From: FEN-1279 sp964400285
GTDB taxonomy: Bacteria; Bacteroidota; Ignavibacteria; Tepidaquicellales; Tepidaquicellaceae
Direction: 5' to 3'
Length of the DNA: 64,000 bases
Assembly (NCBI GenBank): GCA_964400285.1
Contig: CAYNTK010000001.1
Span: 124,001-188,000, forward strand
Shown one piece after another: positions 56,886-64,000 of the stretch. The translations under genes were made by a program, and so were the position numbers. Under the pieces are notes generated by a model. The model was not told the DNA's origin and made no database searches. It worked only from the letters and a program-made list of their open reading frames with translations. The stretch's first letter is position 1. The number at the start of each line of letters is the position of its first letter.

Positions 56886-57641
56886 ATGAATATATTTATA
56901 ACAGGTGTTTCAAGGGGTTTAGGGAAAGAGTTAGTATTACATTTTATCAAATCTGGTAACAAAGTTTTCGGTTTATCGGATAGTGATATAGATTATAATG
57001 ATGAAATTGAATATGAATTATTAAATTCAGATAAATTTCAACATTATATTGGTTCGATAAATAACGATGAAATAATAAATTCGTCTATAGAGAAAGCAAA
57101 AATCTTTATGGGTTATATTGATGTTATAATCAATAATGCTGCGTATAAATTATTTAAACTACCAGATGAAATATCAGATGAAGAGTACAGAAAATCTATT
57201 CAAACTAATTTAATTGCTCCAATATTAATTTGTCAGAGAATTATTCCTGAGTTTCTAAAACAAAAACGAGGTTGTATTATTAATATTGCATCAAATGCAG
57301 GTATGATAGCTTATAAAGAAGGGACTGCATATTGTAGTTCTAAAGCAGGATTGATAAATTATACATTAAGTTTATCAGAATATCTAAGAGATAAAAATAT
57401 TTCTGTAAATGTTATTAGTCCTCCTACATTCTCGACAAAAGATTATAAGATTAATCATCCGGAAATTAATCATAATAAATTACTTCAATCTGAGAGAATA
57501 ATAAAAGTTATTGATAAAATTATATTTAATAAAAAGTTTATAACCGGAAAAAACTATCCTTTTTTTAGATTTAGGACTTTTCTTAAATATGTTTTTAAAA
57601 AGAATCTAGAATTTCTTAATTATTTATTCCAACCCAAATAA
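56886..57641 (+). CDS. Short-chain dehydrogenase/reductase
   Basis: The 251-residue classical SDR has T-G-V-S-R-G-L-G-K at residue 6, N-N-A-A-Y near 85, I-N-I-A-S-N-A-G with the Ser, and Y-C-S-S-K as the catalytic Y-x-x-x-K. It should reduce or oxidise a small substrate with NAD(P)H. In this position it may act on a sugar or on the acid or amine that the following ATP-grasp enzyme joins. No family more precise than SDR is supportable. Confidence 0.85.
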   Translation: MNIFITGVSRGLGKELVLHFIKSGNKVFGLSDSDIDYNDEIEYELLNSDKFQHYIGSINNDEIINSSIEKAKIFMGYIDVIINNAAYKLFKLPDEISDEEYRKSIQTNLIAPILICQRIIPEFLKQKRGCIINIASNAGMIAYKEGTAYCSSKAGLINYTLSLSEYLRDKNISVNVISPPTFSTKDYKINHPEINHNKLLQSERIIKVIDKIIFNKKFITGKNYPFFRFRTFLKYVFKKNLEFLNYLFQPK

Positions 57642-57643
57642 TA

Positions 57644-58843
57644 TTGTATAATCCCGTATTTGTACTTGGTCTTTCGACACCTGGAATTTTTCTCTTAAGA
57701 CATTTTTTAAAATATAAAATTATTACTTATGGATTTGATAGTAATATTAATGAATTAGGTTTTAAGTCAAAATACGGAATAAAAGTAGTTTGCCCTGATC
57801 CTGAAATAAACGATAAAGAGTTTATTGATTTTTTAATTGATTTTAGAAAAAACACAGATAAAAATCCTGTAATAATTCCTACCGCAGACAAGTACGTGTT
57901 GCCATTAAATGATTATGCTGAAACACTATTAGAATATTTTAATTTTACTGTTCCTAAAGGAGGAATTCTTAGAAAATTAACAAGTAAGAAGGAAACTTAT
58001 GAATTAGCTGTAAAACATGGGTTTCCATCACCAAATACATGTTTTGCTTCTAATCCTGAAGAGCTTGATAGTTTTGTCAAACAAGCGGATTTTCCTTGTA
58101 TATTAAAACCAGAATTTCCAGAATCATGGAGAACAGGTTTTTTGGAAGAATTTTGTAAAGGTTCAAAAGTAATACTAGTAAAATCTCCTAACGAATTATA
58201 TGAAAAATATGAAGTAATAAAAAAATATGATAATAGAGTTATTGCTCAAGAAATTATAAAAGGAGATGATAGTAATTTGCATTATTTTGTTTCATATATT
58301 GATAATAATAGAAATTGTATTGGATCTTTTACAGGAATCAAGGAGCGTATTGCACCTATACATTTCGGAAGTGCCAGTTATGTTAATATAGTTTATAATG
58401 AAAATCTTGAAATTATTGCTACGAATTGGCTGAAAGAAATGGGATTTTGGGGAATATCAGGAATTGAAGTTAAAAAAGATGATAGAGATAATAAATTTAA
58501 ACTTATTGAGGTTAATCCGCGATTTGGTTTATGGGATGAAGTTGGAACAAGATTTGGTATTGATATCGCAATGATGTGCTATAATGAACTTGTTAATAAT
58601 GAACTTACTCCTATAAAAAAAACAACAATAAATATTAGATGGATATCTATTCATAGAGACATTAGAGCCTCAGCAGAGTATATTTCAGAAGGAATTTTAT
58701 CAATTGGTAAAATTGCTGAATCATACTTAAATTTTCCGATATATATTTCGGATTTGAAGTTAAATGATTTGCGTTTAACGTTTTATTTATTAAAGAAACT
58801 ATTTAAAGGATTTATTAGAAAAATTTTTTCAATAAATAAGTAG
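57644..58843 (+). CDS. ATP-grasp carboxylate-amine ligase
   Basis: The 399 residues have a pre-ATP-grasp Rossmann-like start (F-V-L-G-L-S-T-P-G-I) and an ATP-grasp core: L-T-S-K-K-E-T-Y, F-P-C-I-L-K-P-E with the ATP-binding Lys, V-I-A-Q-E-I-I-K-G-D-D, and E-V-N-P-R-F-G-L-W for Mg. This group joins a carboxylate to an amine via acyl phosphate. It sits 3 bases before an AsnB-like gene that lacks the glutaminase Cys, so the two may act on the same carboxyl group. Start is TTG. Confidence 0.85.
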   Translation: MYNPVFVLGLSTPGIFLLRHFLKYKIITYGFDSNINELGFKSKYGIKVVCPDPEINDKEFIDFLIDFRKNTDKNPVIIPTADKYVLPLNDYAETLLEYFNFTVPKGGILRKLTSKKETYELAVKHGFPSPNTCFASNPEELDSFVKQADFPCILKPEFPESWRTGFLEEFCKGSKVILVKSPNELYEKYEVIKKYDNRVIAQEIIKGDDSNLHYFVSYIDNNRNCIGSFTGIKERIAPIHFGSASYVNIVYNENLEIIATNWLKEMGFWGISGIEVKKDDRDNKFKLIEVNPRFGLWDEVGTRFGIDIAMMCYNELVNNELTPIKKTTINIRWISIHRDIRASAEYISEGILSIGKIAESYLNFPIYISDLKLNDLRLTFYLLKKLFKGFIRKIFSINK

Positions 58844-58846
58844 AAT

Positions 58847-60682
58847 TTGTTTGACTTTTTTCAAATAATTGATTTAAAAGGAGAAAAGAGTTTCAATAGT
58901 AGAGAATTTTCTTTTCTTGATTCCTATTTATATAATAATATTGATGGAATAGAATATATAAAAAAATATGATAATTCAGTTGTATATTATCTTGAAAGGT
59001 TTGAAATCAATAATAATTTTTATGAAAAAGATGGTGTAAATATTTTTCTATATGGGACTACTTATACCAACAATTTATTTTGTGATGTTAATGGAATAAA
59101 GGCGAAAATTATTTATGCAGATATTATATATGATTTATATAAAAAATATTCTGATGAGGTTACGAAATATATAAAAGGATCTTTTGTATTAGTTATTTAT
59201 GATGAAAATTTAAATGAAGTAAAGATTATAAGTGATAGATTAAATGTATTGCCACTATATTATTATTATCAAAATAATATTTTAATAATATCATCTTCAG
59301 TGAGAATGATTTTAGAGTCGGGTTATGTAGATTGTAAATTTAATAATATTGCATTAGTTCAACAATTGTTATTTGATTATGTGTTAGGAACAAATACATA
59401 TTTTAAAGATATTTTCAGAATAAATAATGGTACTATTTATATATTTAGTAGGGTAAAAGGTAAAATTGAAAAACAGTATTGGAAAGTTGAAGAACTATAT
59501 AATGAAAAGTTATATTCGAAATCTGAATCGATCGATTTACTAAGCTCTCAGTTATATGAAAATACGAATTTGTATTGTATGGATACCGATAAAGTGTTAG
59601 TTGCTTTGACTGGTGGATTTGATGGTAGAGCAAATTTAGCTTTGCTTAATCGAGATCCAAGTGATTTTCTTTGTTATTCATATGGTATGCCGGGAAGTCA
59701 GCAAATTGAAATTCCAAAGATGATAGCTAAGAAGCTGAATATTAATTATAATCCAGTATTACTTGATGATAAATATGAAAGGGAACATGATTACTGTACA
59801 CTTGAAGCAATTGAATTTTCTAATGGGAATGCTCCTATTTTACGCTCCAATTATCCTTATGCTTATAAAAATTTAAGATTTTATTCGGACACTATAATTA
59901 CTGGTCTTTTTGGTAGTGAGGTTATGAGACCACTACATAATCTTGGAATAATGATGAATGATTATTCGGAAAAGTTATTTTTAAGTAAATCACCTGAAAT
60001 AACTTTAAAAGACATATTAAATGATCTCATAAGTAAGAATTACTTAGAAAAAACTATCGTAGAGGATTGCTGTGAGGAACTTAATAACTATTTATATACG
60101 GAATATTTTGATAAGTATAAAAGCGTTGATAAAATATTGAGATTTTTCTTTTTTATTATTCAAGAAGGTGTAAGAAAATATTTTAGTCAGGAAATTCAAA
60201 TTGAAAGAATATATGTTACAACAAGGTTCCCATTTTTCGATGATGATTTTGTAGATCTCATGTTCAAGACTCCTTTTGCAGGTATGTATAATGGTTTTCT
60301 TGGGAAAAGCAAATTTAAAAGAAGAAAGGGACAGTTATTATATGCTTATATATTTAAAAAGTTCAAACCAGAATTGGGAAAAATAATTTTAGATAGAGGT
60401 TATAAACCAGATGATTTGTTAAAACCATTTCCCATAAATTATATAACAATATATCGTGGAGTCAGAAAAGTAAAATTATATAAAAGTGTAAAAGGTAATG
60501 ATACGTTTAATTCTATAAAGTGGACAAAAAATTTTATAAGTGATGTAATTTATAAATATAAAGACAATACTGGTATTTTTGGTAACGGAATTAAAGACGC
60601 TTTTGAAAGCAAAACTTATGTAAATGATTTTTTAAAATATTCACACTTTATAACTCTTTTTAAATATTTCAATTCATTTTGA
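58847..60682 (+). CDS. Asparagine-synthetase-like protein without glutaminase cysteine
   Basis: The 611 residues show the AsnB fold: an N-terminal Ntn-like half (K-G-S-F-V-L-V-I-Y-D near 105; S-D-R-L-N-V-L-P-L-Y-Y) and a synthetase half. The start is TTG and residue 2 is Phe, so the nucleophile Cys2 is absent, as is the N-G-E motif. The PP-loop is T255-G-G-F-D-G260-R instead of S-G-G-L-D-S. The C-terminal T-R-F-P-F-F-D-D-D-F-V aligns with T-R-V-P-F-L-D of true AsnB. It may adenylate a carboxylate and use an external amine. Confidence 0.82.
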   Translation: MFDFFQIIDLKGEKSFNSREFSFLDSYLYNNIDGIEYIKKYDNSVVYYLERFEINNNFYEKDGVNIFLYGTTYTNNLFCDVNGIKAKIIYADIIYDLYKKYSDEVTKYIKGSFVLVIYDENLNEVKIISDRLNVLPLYYYYQNNILIISSSVRMILESGYVDCKFNNIALVQQLLFDYVLGTNTYFKDIFRINNGTIYIFSRVKGKIEKQYWKVEELYNEKLYSKSESIDLLSSQLYENTNLYCMDTDKVLVALTGGFDGRANLALLNRDPSDFLCYSYGMPGSQQIEIPKMIAKKLNINYNPVLLDDKYEREHDYCTLEAIEFSNGNAPILRSNYPYAYKNLRFYSDTIITGLFGSEVMRPLHNLGIMMNDYSEKLFLSKSPEITLKDILNDLISKNYLEKTIVEDCCEELNNYLYTEYFDKYKSVDKILRFFFFIIQEGVRKYFSQEIQIERIYVTTRFPFFDDDFVDLMFKTPFAGMYNGFLGKSKFKRRKGQLLYAYIFKKFKPELGKIILDRGYKPDDLLKPFPINYITIYRGVRKVKLYKSVKGNDTFNSIKWTKNFISDVIYKYKDNTGIFGNGIKDAFESKTYVNDFLKYSHFITLFKYFNSF

Positions 60683-61683
60683 AAATTCTCATAATATCAA
60701 ATATTAGATACAATAAAAGTGGAATTACTGTTCAGGTTATGAATTTGGAAAAAATGTTAAAGAAGGAATCTAATCAGGTAGTTCTTGTTTCAACTTATGG
60801 GAATATTGTTAAAAGAGCAATCGGAATTATTAATAGTTTTAAAAAGGCACTTGATTGTGATATAATTATTGGTGTTGGATGTGCTTTCTATGGTTTCTTT
60901 CCAATTGCAATCTCAAGTATTGTAGCTTACTTTACTAATAAACCGATTTTATATAATTTTCATGATGGGCAAGTGATAGTATTTCTTGAAAAATATTTTT
61001 GGATAGTTAAATTTTTCATTAGGAATAAATATGTTGTAGTTGCAACAGATTATTTGAAAAAAGCTTTTCAAAAATATTCATTTAATTCCATACAAATAAA
61101 TAATTTTTTTGATTTTAGTTCTTTTCCTAATATGGAAAGGAAATTTGATTTTTGGAAAAGAATTATTTGGGCGAGGAGTTTTGAGAATATTTATCAACCT
61201 GAATTAGCTTTAAAAGTTGCTTTAAAAGTTCTTGAAAAAAAAGATTATGAGTTTCATTTTTTTGGAAATGGATCATTATTTAGTGAATTATATAATAAGT
61301 ATAAACATCCATTAATAATTTATCATAATGTAGTTAATAGAGATGAATTACTTAAAGAGTTGTCAAATGCATTTATTCTTTTAAATACTACAGTTTATGA
61401 TAATGTGCCTAATATTTTTTTTGAAGCAGGTTATTATAAACTGTTAATTGTAAGTAATAAAGTTGGTGGTATATCTACTACATTTAACGATAAAGAAATC
61501 ATTTTTACTGAAGAAAATAGTGTAGAAGCTTTTTATAATTTATTAATTGAAATTATAAATAATCAAAAAGATTATGATATCTACAGAGAAAATCTTCATA
61601 AAAAAATATTAACTTTTACATGGGAAACTGTCCGCGGAAAGTGGTTAAAACTATTAAACAATGTTGTTAGGCAAACCAGATAG
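60679..61683 (+). CDS. Family 4 glycosyltransferase, short
   Basis: The 334-residue GT-B protein opens with I-I-S-N-I-R-Y-N-K-S-G-I-T-V-Q, has W-A-R-S-F-E-N-I-Y-Q-P-E for the donor half and N-I-F-F-E-A-G-Y-Y-K where the GT4 Glu lies. The N-terminal half is shorter than in the other GT4 genes here. It probably extends the glycan. The TTG start overlaps the preceding AsnB-like stop as TTGA. Confidence 0.84.
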   Translation: MKILIISNIRYNKSGITVQVMNLEKMLKKESNQVVLVSTYGNIVKRAIGIINSFKKALDCDIIIGVGCAFYGFFPIAISSIVAYFTNKPILYNFHDGQVIVFLEKYFWIVKFFIRNKYVVVATDYLKKAFQKYSFNSIQINNFFDFSSFPNMERKFDFWKRIIWARSFENIYQPELALKVALKVLEKKDYEFHFFGNGSLFSELYNKYKHPLIIYHNVVNRDELLKELSNAFILLNTTVYDNVPNIFFEAGYYKLLIVSNKVGGISTTFNDKEIIFTEENSVEAFYNLLIEIINNQKDYDIYRENLHKKILTFTWETVRGKWLKLLNNVVRQTR

Positions 61684-62527
61684 TGTAGTTCATAATAAAA
61701 TTTTAAATCACATTTTATTAAATGATATATACACAAACATATTTCCAGCAGATCAGATATTTTCAGTTGAAAGGTGCAATGAAACTCTAATACCATGGGT
61801 TAAATATATTGAACCTATTGAAAATAAAAATGTATTTATATTCGGTACTGGAAGTGGGGGGACAACTGTTTCTTTCGCTTTGCATATAGGTATGGGAAAA
61901 GTGACTGCGGTTGATATAAGTGAAAATGAAATAAGAAAAACTAAAATTAGGGCTGAAGCATACAAAGTTTCTGATAAGATTAATTTATTTTATTTCAAGG
62001 AAACTCACTCATTGCCTTTTGAAAATGAAACATTCGATATTGCAATAATAGATTCTGTTATAGAGCATATCGTTGATGAAAGAGGTAAGTATATCAGAGA
62101 GGTTTTTAGAATTCTGAAAAAAAATGGATTATTAGTAATAACAGGAACACCGAATTTATTATATCCTAAAGATTATCATACTACAAATCTTTATTTTATA
62201 CCTTGGCTTTCAAGTAAATTAGCTTATAAATATGCAATTAAAAGAAATAGATGGAAAGAATGTGAAGATCTTGATTATGCTGGTAGAAAAGGAGCTACTT
62301 ATTGGCAAATAAAAAAATGGTTAAGAGGATTCTCATATGTAGTGCTAAACGAAAAACCAGGTTTTACAAGTTTATATCTAAAATCAAGTAATAGAATAAA
62401 TTCATTAAAAAGAAAACTTTTATTTAAACCCTATATGTTCATTGAGTATTTATTTGGATTTGTTTTTAGAACACCAATTACAGCTATAATGCCATATATA
62501 AATCATTTATTTATTAGGAAAAATTAA
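61661..62527 (+). CDS. Class I SAM methyltransferase
   Basis: The 288 residues have F-I-F-G-T-G-S-G-G-T-T-V near 60, A-V-D-I-S-E-N-E-I as motif II, I-I-D-S-V-I-E-H-I and L-K-K-N-G-L-L-V-I-T-G. This is an ordinary Methyltransf_11/25-type enzyme. The ATG at 61661 gives a 23-base overlap with the preceding GT; no later ATG precedes the SAM motif closely, so this is the best start. It lies just before the third AsnB gene. Confidence 0.82.
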   Translation: MLLGKPDSVVHNKILNHILLNDIYTNIFPADQIFSVERCNETLIPWVKYIEPIENKNVFIFGTGSGGTTVSFALHIGMGKVTAVDISENEIRKTKIRAEAYKVSDKINLFYFKETHSLPFENETFDIAIIDSVIEHIVDERGKYIREVFRILKKNGLLVITGTPNLLYPKDYHTTNLYFIPWLSSKLAYKYAIKRNRWKECEDLDYAGRKGATYWQIKKWLRGFSYVVLNEKPGFTSLYLKSSNRINSLKRKLLFKPYMFIEYLFGFVFRTPITAIMPYINHLFIRKN

Positions 62528-62530
62528 TTA

Positions 62531-64000
62531 ATGTGCGGAATTTGTGGGATATTGAATTTTAATGGAATGCCAGTCCAAGAAAATTCAATTAGAAAGATGA
62601 TGAATTTGTTAAAACATCGTGGTCCTGATGATGAAGGTATATATATAAACAAAAATGTTGGATTTGGTTTTGTAAGATTGAGTATAATAGACTTATCTAA
62701 AGCTTCTAATCAGCCGATTTATGATGATACAGGAAGATATGTTTTGCTCTTCAACGGAGAGATTTATAACTATATTGAGATTAAGCAAGAATTAATATCA
62801 AAGGGGTATCAGTTAAAAACAAAGGGTGATGCAGAAGTATTATTGTACTCTTATATTGAATGGGGAAAGAATTGTATGAATAAATTTAATGGAATGTTTT
62901 CTTTTATAATTTGGGATACAATAGAGAAAAGGTTCTTTGCAGTACGCGATAGATATGGAATTAAACCTTTTTATTATTTTATAGATAAGGATTCATTTAT
63001 TTTTGCATCAGAAATAAATGCAATCTTAAAAGTAATGGATAATTCAGTAAAACAAAATGATGATGCAATTTTTGATTATTTAGTATTTAATAGAACTGAC
63101 CATACTGATGATACTTTTTTTAAAAAAATAAAAAAACTTCAGCACGGGCATTGTATTGAAATAGAAAATAAAAATTTTAAAAAATTTAGATGGTATAATT
63201 TAGCAGATAATCTTGGAGAACCATTTAAAAATTCTGAGGAGTTTTATGAATTATTAAGTTCATCTATTGGATTAAGATTACGCAGTGATGTACCTGTCGG
63301 TGTTTGTTTGAGCGGTGGTTTAGATTCTTCTTCGATTGTATCAATTCTTTTAAAGGATTTTAATAAAAATGATGTAAAGACATTTTCTGCTATATATGAA
63401 AAAGAAGGCCATAGATATGATGAATCAGAATATATATATGAATACAAAAATACTTTAAGAAATATGTATTTCATTTCTCCAAATGCTGAATCACTCTTAA
63501 ATGATATTGATGTTTTTGTAGTTGCTCATAATGAACCTGTTACCTCTACTTCTCATTATGCACAATTTAAACTTATGGAATTGGCAAAAAAAAATGTATT
63601 AGTTACTCTTGATGGTCAAGGAGCAGATGAGTTGCTGGCCGGTTATCATTATTTTTTTGGAATTTATTTCAAAGAATTATTTACAAAATTAAAGTTTATT
63701 AAACTATCGTCTGAAATCTTTAATTATTCATATAAACATAAAAATATATATGGATTAAAAACATTTTTATTTTTTTTGCTACCTTCTTTTCTTAAAATAA
63801 AACTTAGAGCTATAGAAAAAGGATATTTGAACAATTCATTTTATAAGAAATATTCTAATGACAATTTAGTAGTTGATAATATATATAATTCAAAAAGTAT
63901 TTTTGAATCATTGATAAATCATTTTGAATTTAAACTTGAACATTTATTGAAGTGGGAAGATAGAAATTCAATGTGGTTTTCTATAGAAGCGCGTTTGCCA
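62531..64000 (+). CDS. asnB: Glutamine-dependent asparagine synthetase family amidotransferase, cut by the right edge
   Basis: The frame is open from ATG 62531 to the last base (490 codons), so only the C-terminus is missing because of the window. The nucleophile Cys2 (M-C-G-I-C-G), R-G-P-D-D, F-N-G-E-I-Y-N-Y, the PP-loop S261-G-G-L-D-S266 and D-G-Q-G-A-D-E-L-L-A-G-Y are all present. It is clearly paralogous to the protein at 43463 but not a recent copy. An amidotransferase acting on a sugar acid is the most likely role in this locus. Confidence 0.93.
   Translation, partial: MCGICGILNFNGMPVQENSIRKMMNLLKHRGPDDEGIYINKNVGFGFVRLSIIDLSKASNQPIYDDTGRYVLLFNGEIYNYIEIKQELISKGYQLKTKGDAEVLLYSYIEWGKNCMNKFNGMFSFIIWDTIEKRFFAVRDRYGIKPFYYFIDKDSFIFASEINAILKVMDNSVKQNDDAIFDYLVFNRTDHTDDTFFKKIKKLQHGHCIEIENKNFKKFRWYNLADNLGEPFKNSEEFYELLSSSIGLRLRSDVPVGVCLSGGLDSSSIVSILLKDFNKNDVKTFSAIYEKEGHRYDESEYIYEYKNTLRNMYFISPNAESLLNDIDVFVVAHNEPVTSTSHYAQFKLMELAKKNVLVTLDGQGADELLAGYHYFFGIYFKELFTKLKFIKLSSEIFNYSYKHKNIYGLKTFLFFLLPSFLKIKLRAIEKGYLNNSFYKKYSNDNLVVDNIYNSKSIFESLINHFEFKLEHLLKWEDRNSMWFSIEARLP

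Noticed and set aside
62531..64000. Truncated asparagine synthetase
   Set aside because: The frame is intact to the last base; only the window ends there.

Overview
The window is very A/T-rich bacterial DNA without rRNA, tRNA, CRISPR or insertion sequences. Most genes lack a clear Shine-Dalgarno sequence. Mitochondrial-type aconitase, fused ADP-forming acyl-CoA synthetases, a 7TM-HD phosphohydrolase and the style of the polysaccharide genes suggest a member of the Bacteroidota/Chlorobiota/Ignavibacteriota group. That placement is inference; an Ignavibacteria-like organism is my best guess.

Positions 1-19,000 hold housekeeping and metabolic genes on both strands. These are a lipoprotein cut by the left edge, a K+ channel with an RCK domain, dihydrolipoyl dehydrogenase, a YtxH protein with a membrane coiled-coil partner, a quinone-oxidoreductase-like enzyme, exonuclease III, two fused ADP-forming acyl-CoA synthetases (one with a GNAT acetyltransferase domain), an exported nitroreductase, QueD, an M23 peptidase, a rhodanese, aconitase and a YyaL-type thioredoxin-domain protein. 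A PgpH-like HD phosphohydrolase overlaps a Xer recombinase by a TTGA junction at 21,541.

After a 310-base leader, everything from 22,772 to the right edge (over 41 kb) lies on the + strand. It forms one large surface-polysaccharide locus of the Wzx/Wzy type: a short SLBB export protein, a Wzc-like tyrosine kinase with a C-terminal tyrosine cluster, a Wzy-like polymerase, a Wzx flippase, glycosyltransferases of the GT2 and GT4 types and three ArnT-like membrane transferases. Nucleotide-sugar genes include a CDP-sugar set (RfbF, SDR, 3,5-epimerase, DegT aminotransferase), a second SDR plus DegT pair, and an AlgD-like dehydrogenase that should make a uronic acid. Decoration genes include an AlgI-like MBOAT with its SGNH partner, a left-handed-beta-helix acyltransferase, seven methyltransferase domains, a polysaccharide deacetylase and a FemAB/GNAT-like acyltransferase.

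The most unusual part is the amide chemistry. There are two intact glutamine-dependent asparagine-synthetase paralogues, plus a third that lacks the glutaminase cysteine, has an altered PP-loop and sits 3 bases after an ATP-grasp ligase. With the AlgD-like enzyme this suggests a glycan whose uronic acids are amidated or joined to amines or amino acids. Other oddities are a methyltransferase with two C-terminal zinc ribbons, a methyltransferase-GT2 fusion, tandem ArnT-like paralogues and frequent TTG start codons with stop/start overlaps. The locus continues past the right edge, and no initiating phosphoglycosyltransferase is visible here.
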